A stretch of DNA of 64,000 bases from Kaistia terrae (GCF_026344005.1 NZ_JAPKNH010000010.1:62001-126000), one strand, 5' to 3'. Shown: positions 37,526-46,645, numbered from the stretch's first letter. The notes: generated by a model not told the origin, from the sequence alone. Numbers and translations are program-made.

Positions 37526-38812
37526 ATGGGCACAGGCAAGACGCGGGATCATCTCGGCCGTCCGGTCGTCGCTGTCACCGGCATGGGCGTCGTCACGTCG
37601 CTCGGTCAGGGCATCGACGCCAACTGGTCGGCGCTGACCGCCGGCGAGTCCGGCATCCATCGCATCACGCGCTTCCCGGTTGACCATCTTCGCACCACGA
37701 TCGCCGGCACGGTCGATTTCCTGTTCGATGAAACGCCGCGCTCGGCCGTACTGACGGAAAAGCTGGCGCATCTCGCCGCCGAGGAAGCGATCGAGCGGGC
37801 CAAGATCGGCACGCCGGGCGATTTTCCGGGCATGCTGTTCATGGCCGTTCCGCCGGTCGAACTTGACTGGTCGGTCAAGCGCGAGCTGTTCGACGGCGGC
37901 AATTCCGAGAATGACGATCCCTATGATCGCATGATCGAAAGCGGCATGGCGCTCAACAGCGCCGACGCTTACGAATATGCGCTTTATGCCTGCGTCGCCG
38001 AAAAGACGGCCGACCATTTTGGCACGCGCGGCGCGCCGATCTCGCTGTCGACGGCCTGTGCTTCGGGCGCTACCGCGATCCAGCTCGGCGTCGAGGCGAT
38101 CCGGCGCGGCGATACTGATGCGGCGCTTTGCATCGGTACCGATGGTTCGGTGCAGGCCGAATCGCTGATCCGCTTCTCGCTGCTTTCCGCGCTTTCGACC
38201 AACAATGAGGATCCGACAAAGGCCTCGCGGCCCTTCTCGAAGAACCGCGACGGATTTGTTATGGCCGAAGGCGCTGGTGCGCTCGTGCTCGAGGATTATG
38301 ATGCGGCCGTCGCGCGCGGCGCCGAGATCCTGGCTGTCATTCGCGGCGTGGGCGAACAGGCCGACGACTTCCACCGCACCCGTTCCAAGCCGGATGGCTC
38401 GCCCGTAATCGGCGCCATGCGCCAGGCGCTTGGCGATGCCGGCATCGGCCTTGACGAGGTCAATTACATCAACGCGCACGGCACTAGCACGCCGGAAAAC
38501 GACAAGATGGAAGCCCTGTCGCTGGAAGCCGTGTTTGGCGAGCACGTCAGGACGATCCCGATCAGCTCCAACAAGTCGATGATTGGCCATACGCTGACGG
38601 CGGCCGGTGCGATCGAGGCAGTGTTCTCGATCCAGACGATCCGCAGCGGCGTCATTCCGCCGACGATCAACCAGGACGTTGCCGACCCTTCGGTGTTGCT
38701 CGACGTAGTGCCGAACGTCGCCCGCGAGGCGCCGGTCTCGATGGTGCTGTCGAACTCCTTTGGCTTCGGTGGGCAGAATGCCTGCCTGGTGATCGCTGCC
38801 AGCCCGGCCTGA
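37526..38812 (+). CDS. Beta-ketoacyl-ACP synthase (FabF type), lipid A very-long-chain cluster
   Basis: 428 residues with all catalytic parts: Cys in LSTACASGATAIQLGVEAI, first His in INAHGTSTPENDK and second His in SNKSMIGHTLTAAGAIEAVF. The N-terminus VVAVTGMGVVTSLGQGIDAN is the usual KS start. It adds malonyl units to acyl-AcpXL to extend the chain. It follows the catalytically degenerate ketosynthase by 14 bp, and the two probably form a heterodimer. Corresponds to one of the fabF1XL/fabF2XL pair. Confidence 0.93.
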   Translation: MGTGKTRDHLGRPVVAVTGMGVVTSLGQGIDANWSALTAGESGIHRITRFPVDHLRTTIAGTVDFLFDETPRSAVLTEKLAHLAAEEAIERAKIGTPGDFPGMLFMAVPPVELDWSVKRELFDGGNSENDDPYDRMIESGMALNSADAYEYALYACVAEKTADHFGTRGAPISLSTACASGATAIQLGVEAIRRGDTDAALCIGTDGSVQAESLIRFSLLSALSTNNEDPTKASRPFSKNRDGFVMAEGAGALVLEDYDAAVARGAEILAVIRGVGEQADDFHRTRSKPDGSPVIGAMRQALGDAGIGLDEVNYINAHGTSTPENDKMEALSLEAVFGEHVRTIPISSNKSMIGHTLTAAGAIEAVFSIQTIRSGVIPPTINQDVADPSVLLDVVPNVAREAPVSMVLSNSFGFGGQNACLVIAASPA

Positions 38813-38903
38813 TCCGCGACGCTCGGTCCGTGCCCGTGCCTCTGGCATGTTTGGCGCCGAGACGGTAAAGCAGGCGCTGTTCAGAACGACAGACGGAAAA
38901 CTC

Positions 38904-39929
38904 ATGCGCGCCCTCCAGCTGCTCGCCGACCGCAAGCTCTCGATCGTTGACGTCCCCATGGCCGCCGCGCCCGGTCCCGGCGAGGTCCGCGTGGCAATGG
39001 GCGCCGTGGCGCTCAACCACATCGACGTCTGGGGCTGGCGCGGCATGGCGTTCGCCAAGCGCAAGCTGCCGCTCACCGTTGGCGCGGAAGCCGCTGGCAC
39101 CGTTGAGTCGATCGGCCCCGACGTCGAGGGCGTGAAGGTCGGCGACCGCGTCGCCATCTATGGCGCCGAGACCTGCGGCACCTGTCCCGCATGCCATGCC
39201 GGTCGAGACAACCTCTGCGAGAACGTCGCTGGCGTGCGCGGTTTCCACATCGATGGCCTTGCCTGCGAATACGTGACTCTCAAGGCCCGCCATGTCGTCG
39301 TGGCGCCCGCCAGCGTCGCCATTCACGACATTGCCTGCACGCCCGTCACCTTCGGCACCGTCCAGCACATGCTGTTCGACAACGCGAAGCTCGAAGCCGG
39401 CCAGACCATCCTGATCCAGGCGGGCGGCAGCGGCATCGGAACAGCGGCGATCCAGCTCGCCAAGGCGGTCGGCGCGACGGTGATCACCACCGTCGGCAGC
39501 GACGAAAAGGGCGAGAAGGCCAAGGCGCTCGGCGCGGACCACGTCATCAACTATCGCGAGGACCGCTTCGAGGGCGTCGTCCGCAAGATCACCAAGAAGC
39601 GCGGCTGCGATGTCGTGTTCGAGCATGTCGGTGTCGATACCTGGGCCGGGAGCATGTTCTCGCTGCGCAAGGGCGGCACGCTGGTCACCTGCGGATCGAC
39701 CACCGGCATTTCGACCGAGATCAATCTGTTCCAGCTCTACCAGCAGCAACTGCGTCTGATCGGCTCGTTCGGCTGCCGCATCGAGAACATCGCCCAGTCG
39801 CTCGCCAAGATCGCGGCGGGCGTCGTCACGCCGGTCATCGATACCGTCGTTCCGCTCGATGACATGGGCGATGCACTGGACCGCATCGAGAAACGCCAGG
39901 TCTTCGGCAAGATCATCGTCACGCTCTGA
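38904..39929 (+). CDS. Zinc-binding (MDR-superfamily) dehydrogenase of the very-long-chain cluster
   Basis: 341 residues from ATG 38904 (MRALQLLADRKLSIVDVPMA). It has GAEAAGTVESIGPDVEGVKV, four structural-zinc cysteines in GAETCGTCPACHAGRDNLCE, and ILIQAGGSGIGTAAIQLAKA as the nucleotide-binding motif. In rhizobial lipid A clusters this gene (adh2XL) is thought to act as a keto- or enoyl-reductase-like step in making the 27-hydroxy very-long-chain fatty acid. It lies between the ketosynthases and the acyltransferase. Exact reaction is unproven. Confidence 0.9.
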   Translation: MRALQLLADRKLSIVDVPMAAAPGPGEVRVAMGAVALNHIDVWGWRGMAFAKRKLPLTVGAEAAGTVESIGPDVEGVKVGDRVAIYGAETCGTCPACHAGRDNLCENVAGVRGFHIDGLACEYVTLKARHVVVAPASVAIHDIACTPVTFGTVQHMLFDNAKLEAGQTILIQAGGSGIGTAAIQLAKAVGATVITTVGSDEKGEKAKALGADHVINYREDRFEGVVRKITKKRGCDVVFEHVGVDTWAGSMFSLRKGGTLVTCGSTTGISTEINLFQLYQQQLRLIGSFGCRIENIAQSLAKIAAGVVTPVIDTVVPLDDMGDALDRIEKRQVFGKIIVTL

Positions 39930-39933
39930 TCCA

Positions 39934-40869
39934 ATGGCCCTGCCTGGCAAGAAGAACCCCATAAAGACCTGGATGCGGCGCGTCACGCGCAGCCGTCCGG
40001 CCCATGCCGTCATCGCCTTCTGCGTGCGCGGGCTGATCGTCGGCGTGCGTAGCCTCGGCGAAAAGCGCGCCGGCCGCGTCGCCGGTTCGGTGGCGCGCTT
40101 CATCGGCCGCTTCGTGCCGGAATCCAAGCTGGCGCGACGCAATCTGGCCGTCGCCTTCCCGGAGAAATCCGATGCCGAGCGGGAGCAGATCCTGCAGGGC
40201 GTCTGGAACAATCTGGGCTGCACGGTCGCGGAATATGTCTTCCTCGACAAGCTGGTCGATATCGATCCCGAGCGTCTTGGCGAAGGGCGGATCGACGTTG
40301 TCGGCGTCGATCAGTTCCTGGCGATGCGCGACGACGGCAAGCCGGGCATCATCTTCTCGGCCCATCTCGCCAACTGGGAGATCCTCGCTGTTGTCGCGGC
40401 GCGCTTCGGCCTGCCGGTCGTATCGTTGTTCCGCGCGCCAACCAACAACGTCATCGCCGAAGACCTGATGCGGCAGCGCGAGCAGATGATGGGCAAGCTT
40501 GTCGCTTCCAACCGCGGCGCTACCTTCGAGGTCGGCGCGGCGCTGGATCGCGGCGAGCATATCGGCATGCTGTGTGACCAGCACCATAGCCGCGGACCGA
40601 AGGTGCCGTTTTTCGGCCGCTTGGTGCATGCCAATCCGCTCGTGGCGCGCCTGGCCCGGCACTATGATTGCCCGGTGCACGGCGCACGCACCATCCGCCT
40701 GCCCGACGGCCGTTTTCGCGTTGAGCTGACGCCGCCGGTCGACATGCCCCGCGACGAAGAGGGCTTGATCGACGTCGATGCCGGCACGGCCAAGGTGATG
40801 TCCGTCGTCGAAGGCTGGGTACGCGAAAATCCGGAGCAATGGCTCTGGCTGCACAATCGCTGGCGTTAG
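39934..40869 (+). CDS. lpxXL: Lipid A acyltransferase for very-long-chain fatty acid (LpxXL, HtrB/LpxL family)
   Basis: 311 residues from ATG 39934, 4 bp after the dehydrogenase stop. IFSAHLANWEILAVVAARFG gives the H-x4-D/E catalytic motif of the LpxL/HtrB family (H-L-A-N-W-E), and LVARLARHYDCPVH and a hydrophobic N-terminal helix (AHAVIAFCVRGLIVGV) support membrane attachment. It moves the very-long-chain acyl group from AcpXL to the lipid A 2' secondary position. It ends the cluster that begins with acpXL. Confidence 0.93.
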   Translation: MALPGKKNPIKTWMRRVTRSRPAHAVIAFCVRGLIVGVRSLGEKRAGRVAGSVARFIGRFVPESKLARRNLAVAFPEKSDAEREQILQGVWNNLGCTVAEYVFLDKLVDIDPERLGEGRIDVVGVDQFLAMRDDGKPGIIFSAHLANWEILAVVAARFGLPVVSLFRAPTNNVIAEDLMRQREQMMGKLVASNRGATFEVGAALDRGEHIGMLCDQHHSRGPKVPFFGRLVHANPLVARLARHYDCPVHGARTIRLPDGRFRVELTPPVDMPRDEEGLIDVDAGTAKVMSVVEGWVRENPEQWLWLHNRWR

Positions 40870-40964
40870 GTTTCCTCTTTCGTCCTCGGCCTTCGGGCCA
40901 CGTCCCGGCAGAACTGCCGGACACCAGCCTTTAAATCCGCGCCGCCGCGTGGCAAACTCTGTTC

Positions 40965-41447
40965 ATGGTTCATTCTCCTGTCCTTGCCGTGCCGCGCGAC
41001 GGCCGTCAGTCGGAAACGGCGCTGGCGATCCAACGCGGCGTCGGCCGCCTCTTTCGCGCGCATGGCTACGCCGTCGTGACGGAACTGGTACTGGCGACGG
41101 GGCGACGGGCCGATGTCATCGCGCTCGGGCCTTCCGGCGAAATCACCATCGTCGAGATCAAGTCGTCGATCGCCGATTTTCGCGCCGACGGCAAATGGCC
41201 GGACTATGCGCTCTATTGCGACCGGCTCTATTTCGCCAGCCATGCCGGCGTGCCCCGGGAAATATTCCCCGAACAGGCAGGACTGATCCTGGCCGATGCC
41301 TATGGCGCTGAAATTCTCCGGGAGGCGCCGCTTTCGCCGCTGGTCGCCGCGCGCAGAAAAGCGATGACGCTGCGCTTCGCCCAGGCTGCCGCCTACCGGC
41401 TGCATGGCCTGTTCGACCCCGAAGCCGGGTTTCGTGAGATCCTTTGA
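40965..41447 (+). CDS. mmcB: MmcB family DNA repair protein
   Basis: 160 residues, one domain. GVGRLFRAHGYAVVTELVLA and RRADVIALGPSGEITIVEIK show a PD-(D/E)XK nuclease-like core (R-A-D, then E-I-K), followed by WPDYALYCDRLYFASHAG. This matches MmcB (DUF1052), the alphaproteobacterial protein induced by DNA damage in the SOS-independent or SOS response of Caulobacter. It probably acts on damaged or replicating DNA. Single gene, after lpxXL by 95 bp. Confidence 0.92.
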   Translation: MVHSPVLAVPRDGRQSETALAIQRGVGRLFRAHGYAVVTELVLATGRRADVIALGPSGEITIVEIKSSIADFRADGKWPDYALYCDRLYFASHAGVPREIFPEQAGLILADAYGAEILREAPLSPLVAARRKAMTLRFAQAAAYRLHGLFDPEAGFREIL

Positions 41448-41530
41448 TCCGATGTCGTTGACGCTGCGGGCTTGAAGCGTTGGCGCGATGCCGCTAGACG
41501 GGATCGGCCAATTCGCAAAAGGAAAAACCC

Positions 41531-41881
41531 ATGAGCAGCATTCGTCGCATCGAGCCGGGCCCCCGCATGAGCGCAGGCGTCGTCCACGGCAACACCGTGT
41601 ATCTCGCTGGCCAGGTCGGCAATCCGGGCGACGACGTCGCAGCCCAGACCCAGACCGTGCTCGACACCATCGACCGTCTGCTGGCCGAGGCCGGCACCGA
41701 CAAGTCGCGCATCCTGTCGGCTCAGATCTGGCTGGCCGACATGGCCAATTTCGGCACCATGAACACCGTCTGGGATGCATGGGTCGACAAGGCCAACCCG
41801 CCGGCACGCGCCACGGGTGAGTCCAAGCTCGCAACCCCCGCGCATCTCGTCGAAATCATCGTCGTCGCCGCGCTCGCCTGA
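41531..41881 (+). CDS. RidA family protein
   Basis: 116 residues starting SSIRRIEPGPRMSAGVVHGN, with TVYLAGQVGNPGDDVAAQTQ and ANFGTMNTVWDAWVDKANPPARA, the RidA/YjgF/UK114 pattern including the arginine of P-P-A-R that binds the imine. RidA enzymes hydrolyse reactive enamines or imines. ATG 41531 follows AGGAAA. It converges on actR, with a stem-loop terminator between. Confidence 0.92.
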   Translation: MSSIRRIEPGPRMSAGVVHGNTVYLAGQVGNPGDDVAAQTQTVLDTIDRLLAEAGTDKSRILSAQIWLADMANFGTMNTVWDAWVDKANPPARATGESKLATPAHLVEIIVVAALA

Positions 41882-41902
41882 GCGCCACGACCTTGAACTG
41901 CG

Positions 41903-41924
41903 AACGGGCGCCTCGGCGCCCGTT
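41903..41924. terminator. Rho-independent terminator between ridA-like gene and actR
   Basis: AACGGGCG (41903-41910) pairs with CGCCCGTT (41917-41924) around CCTCGG, followed by TTTC on the plus strand. It serves the convergent RidA gene and may also stop transcripts from actR. Confidence 0.7.
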
Positions 41925-41952
41925 TTCATATTCCGTCCGTATGGCCGTTCGT

Positions 41953-42510
41953 TCAGCGCGGTGCGCGCTTCGCCAGGATGCGCTGCAGGGTGCGGCGGTG
42001 CATGTTGAGGCGGCGTGCCGTCTCGGAGACATTGCGCTCGCAAAGCTCGTAGACGCGCTGGATATGCTCCCAGCGCACGCGGTCGGCCGACATGGGATTG
42101 TCCGGCGGAAGTGCGCGTTCGGCGGGATCGCGGGTCAGCGCCGAAAAAACTTCGTCGGCATCGGCGGGCTTGGCGAGATAGTCGACGGCGCCGAGCTTCA
42201 CGGCGGTCACGGCCGTTGCGATGTTGCCGTAGCCGGTCAGCACGACCATGCGTGATTCAGGCCGGCGCTTGCGGAGGAGTTCGATCACGTCGAGGCCGTT
42301 GCCGTCCTCGAGACGCATGTCGACAACTGCGTATGCCGGCGGCTTCTGGTCCACCTTGCGCAGGCCCTCGGCGACCGAATCAGCCGTTTCCACGGCAAAG
42401 CCGCGTGTTTCCATTGCGCGGGCCAGTCGCTGCAGGAAAGCCTTGTCGTCATCAACGATGATGAGCGAGGTATCAGTGCCGGCGAGACCGGCAGATTCCA
42501 GGTCTGTCAT
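41953..42510 (-). CDS. actR: Redox response regulator ActR (RegA/PrrA)
   Basis: 185 residues. The receiver domain has the acidic pocket in LIIVDDDKAFLQRLARA and phospho-acceptor Asp64 in AVVDMRLEDGNGLDVI, with the switch threonine in VVLTGYGNIATAV. The C-terminus (NVSETARRLNMHRRTLQRIL) is a Fis-type helix-turn-helix. This is the nearly invariant ActR/RegA family that controls respiration, carbon and nitrogen fixation and hydrogen metabolism in response to redox state. Its partner kinase is the next gene upstream on the same strand (133-bp gap). Confidence 0.95.
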   Translation of the reverse strand: MTDLESAGLAGTDTSLIIVDDDKAFLQRLARAMETRGFAVETADSVAEGLRKVDQKPPAYAVVDMRLEDGNGLDVIELLRKRRPESRMVVLTGYGNIATAVTAVKLGAVDYLAKPADADEVFSALTRDPAERALPPDNPMSADRVRWEHIQRVYELCERNVSETARRLNMHRRTLQRILAKRAPR

Positions 42511-42643
42511 AGACGTTTAACTCCGCGCCTCCCCGAATTATCTTTTCCTTCCATCCGGGTTATAGGCATCCCAAGCCCCCGCGCCAAGGCCGCCATGCAA
42601 CCAGAATGGTCAAAACCGCGCGCTCAAAGGGCCGCTCTCGCGG

Positions 42644-44011
42644 TCAACTGTCCATTGAATGGCTTTCCAGGCCTTTGCGCTCGTCCGATCTGCCCGAAAT
42701 ACCGAGTCGGTCCATGGCGTCGCGCGGCCAGACAATGCGGACGATTGCGCCATGCTCCGGCGCTTCGCGATTGGAGAGAGCAAGCCGCGCGCCTGTGCGC
42801 TCCAGCAGCGTCTTGGCGATGAAGAAGCCAAGGCCAAGGCCGCCGGCTTCATGATCCTCCAAGCCTTCCGTCGTGCGCGCTCGTGTCGTCACGTAGGGCT
42901 CGCCGATATGGTCGATCACTTCGGACGCAAACCCCGGTCCGTCATCGGCGATCGTCAGCGCCACCTCGTCTGCATTCCACACCGCCGTAACCTCGACGGT
43001 CGTCTCGGCGAAGTCGACGGCGTTCTCGACCAGATTGCCGATGCCGTAGAGAATTGAAGGATTGCGCCGGCCGACTGGTTCGCTGTCGCGGTCACCGACG
43101 AACTTTACCTGGATGTCGATGCCGGTATCGGCATGCGGCTCAACCACTTCAGCCAGCATATGGCTGACGGGGAGGCGGTCGATATGCTGGCCAGGCTCGG
43201 TCGAGAGCGAGGTCAGCTTGCCCAGAATGTCGCGACAGCGCTGGGACTGGCTGCGCAGCAGGGCGATATCCTCGGCATAGGGGCTGTCTGCCGGCAGTTC
43301 GCGCTCCAGCTCCTTGGTCACAAGCGCGATGGTCGCGAGCGGTGTGCCGAGTTCATGCGCGGCGGCGGCGGCGAGCCCATCCAGCGCCCAGAGGTGCTGC
43401 TCGCGGGCCAATACCAGCTCCGTCGCCGTCAGGGCATCGGCAAGCTGGCGTGCCTCCTCGGAGACGCGGAAGGCGTAGACGCCCATGAAGAACACTGCCG
43501 AAACCAGCGCGAGCCAGAAGCCGACCACATAAAGGAACGGCATCGAGAATGTCTCGCCCTCGGGCCAGGGCAGGGGCATGTGCCAGAGAGCGAGCGCCGT
43601 CACCGCGGCGATGACCAGCCCGCCCAGCATGACGGTCAGGCGGGGGGCCAGCGTCGTCGCGGACACGATGACCGGTACGATGATCAGCACGGCGAACGGA
43701 TTCTGCAATCCGCCCGTCAGCGACAACAGAACGGAAAGCTGCAGCACATCATAGGCCAGCAGCAGCGCTGCCGTACGGCCTTGCAGGCGCAGGCTGGATG
43801 GATAGCGGATCTTGATGAACAGGTTGAGCCAGGCCGACAGAGCGATCGCCGCCAGGCAGAGCCCGATCGGCATCGGGTATTCCAGCCAGAAGCGCACGAA
43901 CACCACTGTCGCCGTCTGGCCGATGATGGCGAGCCAGCGCAGCCGAACCAGCGTATCGAGCTTCAGACGGCGCGCGCCGAACCCGTGCGAGGGGAAAGCT
44001 TGCTCCGGCAT
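42644..44011 (-). CDS. actS: Redox sensor histidine kinase ActS (RegB/PrrB)
   Basis: 455 residues with about six membrane helices in the first 185. LTGGLQNPFAVLI (residues 99-110) contains the quinone-binding GG-x-x-N-P-F motif of RegB. The H-box AAAAHELGTPLATIALVTKE places the phospho-His at about 219, and Cys259 in SQRCRDILGKL is the redox-active cysteine of RegB. The HATPase part has DDGPGFASEVIDHIG and GLGLGFFIAKTLLERTG. It senses membrane quinone or thiol redox state and phosphorylates ActR. Confidence 0.95.
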   Translation of the reverse strand: MPEQAFPSHGFGARRLKLDTLVRLRWLAIIGQTATVVFVRFWLEYPMPIGLCLAAIALSAWLNLFIKIRYPSSLRLQGRTAALLLAYDVLQLSVLLSLTGGLQNPFAVLIIVPVIVSATTLAPRLTVMLGGLVIAAVTALALWHMPLPWPEGETFSMPFLYVVGFWLALVSAVFFMGVYAFRVSEEARQLADALTATELVLAREQHLWALDGLAAAAAHELGTPLATIALVTKELERELPADSPYAEDIALLRSQSQRCRDILGKLTSLSTEPGQHIDRLPVSHMLAEVVEPHADTGIDIQVKFVGDRDSEPVGRRNPSILYGIGNLVENAVDFAETTVEVTAVWNADEVALTIADDGPGFASEVIDHIGEPYVTTRARTTEGLEDHEAGGLGLGFFIAKTLLERTGARLALSNREAPEHGAIVRIVWPRDAMDRLGISGRSDERKGLESHSMDS

Positions 44012-44221
44012 TGTCGCATCACCTGAAGTTGGAATTTGCTTAGTTTGGCCGGCTTATAGCACGAGGCAGGCGATAATGGGCGATCCCGCACGGGCTCTCG
44101 ACCGCAATACCCTTGCATCCGGGCTAAAATCGCCCTTACATATTGCATTGCACAAGGCTGGCCGCCGCCCTTACTGCCCGACGGAATACCCGGCCGGTCC
44201 GATCCCTTCGCGGAGCGGCAG

Positions 44222-45928
44222 GTGGACGGCATGATGGGTCCCTTATCCTACTATCAGCTCTATGAGCTGAATCACGCGGCGCTGTCGCCGATGCGCGCGG
44301 CCGCTGACATGTTCGGTCAGATGCTGAAGAACCCGCTCAATCCCATGAGCCAGACGCCTTTTGGCCGTAACTGGCAGGCAGGTTTGGAGCTGTTCGAGCG
44401 GACGACCCGACGCTACGCCAAGCCCGCTTTCGACCTGCCCTCGACCCTCGTCGGCGGCATGCGCGTTCCGGTCACCGAGCATGTCGTCTGGCAGAAGCCG
44501 TTCTGCGATCTGATTCACTTCGAGCGCCAGCTTGAACGACCCCGCCGCGATCCCAAGCTCCTGATCGTCGCGCCGATGTCTGGCCACTACGCCACACTGC
44601 TGCGCGGCACGGTCGAGGCAATGATGCCGCGCCATGACGTCTACATCACCGACTGGATCGACGCCCGCATGGTGCCGCTGTCGGACGGGCGTTTCGATCT
44701 CGACGACTACATCGACTACTTGGTCGAGATGCTGCATTTCCTCGGCGACGACGTGCATGTGATCGCCGTCTGCCAGCCGGCGGTCCCGGTTCTCGCGGCC
44801 GTGGCGCTGATGGAGGCGGCCGGCGACCGTTTCGCGCCGCGCTCGATGACGCTGATGGGCGGCCCGATCGACACCCGCATCAATCCGACCGCCGTCAACG
44901 AGATGGCACAGGGCAAGAGCCTTGATTGGTTCGCCGAGAACGTCGTGATGCAGGTGCCTTTCCCGCATCCAGGCTGTTTGCGCGACGTCTATCCGGGCTT
45001 TCTGCAACTTTCCGGTTTCATGAGCATGAACCTCGATCGCCACGTGACGGCGCATCAGGATCTGTTCAAGCATCTGGTCGCCGGCGACGGCGACAGCGCC
45101 ACCAAGCATCGCGACTTCTATGACGAATATCTGGCGGTCATGGACCTGACGGCGGAATTCTACCTGCAGACGGTCGATACGGTGTTCATCACCCATGCGC
45201 TGCCCAAGGGGGAAATGACCCATCGCGGCGTTCCCGTCGACCTGACAGCGGTCCGCAACGTCGCGCTACTCACCGTCGAGGGCGAGAACGACGACATCTC
45301 CGGCGTCGGCCAGACCGAAGCGGCGCAGCACCTTTGCATCAACATCCCGGACGACATGCGGGCGCACTACATGCAGCCCAAGGTCGGCCACTACGGCGTC
45401 TTCAATGGCTCGCGTTTCCGGGCCGAGATTGCACCGCGCATCAGTGATTTCGTCCTGACGCATGATGTCGCTCGTCCGTCGGGCAAGCCCGTTCCCGTCG
45501 AGTCTGCCCAGGCCAAGGCGGCTCAAGCCAATACAGCGCCGGTCAAGGCTGTTGCGACGAAGCCGACGCCTGCAAAGGCTGTGACAGCCAAACCCATCGC
45601 CGCCGGCAAGCCGGTGGCCGCCAGGCCGAAGGCAAGGGCTGCCAAGCCAGTCGAGGTCGCCGCAACAGAAGCGCCGGCGGATGATCTGAAGCGGATCGCC
45701 GGCATCGGTCCAAAGCTCGAGGCGAGCCTTAATGCCGCCGGCATCACCCGCCTCGCCCAGATCGCCCGGCTGACCGTCAAGCAGGCGACCGCGCTCGATA
45801 CCCGCCTCGCGCTCAAGGGGCGTGTCGCGCGCGACAAATGGATCGAGCAGGCCAAGGGGCTTTTGCAAGAGCTTCTGGCAGAGGCGGGCTCGACGAGCCA
45901 GGGATCCGCTACGGCATCGGTCAAATAA
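44222..45928 (+). CDS. phaZ: Intracellular PHB depolymerase (PhaZ) fused to a C-terminal helix-hairpin-helix domain
   Basis: 568 residues, about 140 more than usual. Residues 1-420 are a PhaZ depolymerase: MGPLSYYQLYELNHAALSPM start, LIVAPMSGHYATLLRGTVEA, the lipase-box-like VIAVCQPAVPVLAAV with Cys184 as likely nucleophile, and KVGHYGVFNGSRF with the catalytic histidine. Residues ~425-485 are an A/K/P-rich linker. Residues ~487-555 (DDLKRIAGIGPKLEASLNAA followed by GIT, and later ALKGRVARDKWIEQAKGLL) form a helix-hairpin-helix domain like the one at the end of alphaproteobacterial NuoE. PhaZ mobilises stored polyhydroxybutyrate. The fused domain could bind DNA, protein or the granule; that is not known. 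Confidence 0.92.
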   Translation: MDGMMGPLSYYQLYELNHAALSPMRAAADMFGQMLKNPLNPMSQTPFGRNWQAGLELFERTTRRYAKPAFDLPSTLVGGMRVPVTEHVVWQKPFCDLIHFERQLERPRRDPKLLIVAPMSGHYATLLRGTVEAMMPRHDVYITDWIDARMVPLSDGRFDLDDYIDYLVEMLHFLGDDVHVIAVCQPAVPVLAAVALMEAAGDRFAPRSMTLMGGPIDTRINPTAVNEMAQGKSLDWFAENVVMQVPFPHPGCLRDVYPGFLQLSGFMSMNLDRHVTAHQDLFKHLVAGDGDSATKHRDFYDEYLAVMDLTAEFYLQTVDTVFITHALPKGEMTHRGVPVDLTAVRNVALLTVEGENDDISGVGQTEAAQHLCINIPDDMRAHYMQPKVGHYGVFNGSRFRAEIAPRISDFVLTHDVARPSGKPVPVESAQAKAAQANTAPVKAVATKPTPAKAVTAKPIAAGKPVAARPKARAAKPVEVAATEAPADDLKRIAGIGPKLEASLNAAGITRLAQIARLTVKQATALDTRLALKGRVARDKWIEQAKGLLQELLAEAGSTSQGSATASVK

Positions 45929-45995
45929 ATACTTCTTGAATCGGGGGGCGTCCTTTCCCACTTCCGTTTCTGGGGGTGCGAGAGAGGAAGGTTCA

Positions 45996-46472
45996 ATGTC
46001 TCATACTCAGGCCTTGCGTCCGGGATGGACGCCGCTCACCATCGCGTTGATGGTCCTCGGCTTCTTTGTGTTCTGGCCGCTCGGCCTTGCCATGCTCGCC
46101 TACATCATCTGGGGCGACCGGCTACCCGAGTTTCGTCGCAACGCCGAGGGAATGCGCAACGACTTCAAGCGCTCTTTTTCCGGCTGCGGCTGGCAGAGCC
46201 GGCGTGAGTCGAACGGTGGCGCGTATTACAGCCAGAGCGGCAATGCCGCCTTCGACGACTATCGCGCAGCCGAATTGAAGCGGCTCGACGAAGAGCGCCG
46301 GAAGCTGGATGAAGAGCGCGCCGAATTTGAAACCTTCGTCCGCAACCTGCGTCGCGCTCGCGACCAGGAAGAGTTCGATCGTTTCTCTGCCGAACGCGCC
46401 GCGGCACGTCGGAACCAGACGCCCCCCACGCGGGGCGACTCGAACCCCTCGGGGCCGGTGATCGATCTCTGA
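45996..46472 (+). CDS. DUF2852 family membrane protein
   Basis: 158 residues from ATG 45996, behind GAAGG. One or two membrane helices (LTIALMVLGFFVFWPLGLAM, extending to IIWG) come first, then a short Gly/Ser/Tyr stretch (GAYYSQSGNAAFDDYRAAEL) and an alpha-helical, charged segment (LKRLDEERRKLDEERAEFE) that should form a coiled coil. This is the DUF2852 layout of Rhizobiales. Function unknown; it is probably a small inner-membrane protein with a cytoplasmic coiled-coil tail. A strong terminator follows. Confidence 0.85.
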   Translation: MSHTQALRPGWTPLTIALMVLGFFVFWPLGLAMLAYIIWGDRLPEFRRNAEGMRNDFKRSFSGCGWQSRRESNGGAYYSQSGNAAFDDYRAAELKRLDEERRKLDEERAEFETFVRNLRRARDQEEFDRFSAERAAARRNQTPPTRGDSNPSGPVIDL

Positions 46473-46491
46473 TCGCTGGCTGAGACTGAGA

Positions 46492-46519
46492 AGGCCGCGC
46501 CTCAAGCGCGGCCTTTTTC
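46492..46519 (+). terminator. Rho-independent terminator after DUF2852 gene
   Basis: AAGGCCGCGC (46492-46501) pairs perfectly with GCGCGGCCTT (46507-46516) around CTCAA and runs into TTTTTC. A classic intrinsic terminator. Confidence 0.9.
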
Positions 46520-46645
46520 CATGGACCGTCCTGCTTTCAACCAGATCTGTGAGACTGCCAGGCCAATCCTAGCGCCGTGCCGGGATTGGAACCGAAATGA
46601 TCGTCGCGACTTGGTGGTGCAGGATCCATCCAATGGGAGAGTGGC

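Noticed and set aside
38667-40250. 527-residue open frame on the minus strand
   Set aside because: Antisense to the dehydrogenase and lpxXL genes, no motif, shadow composition.
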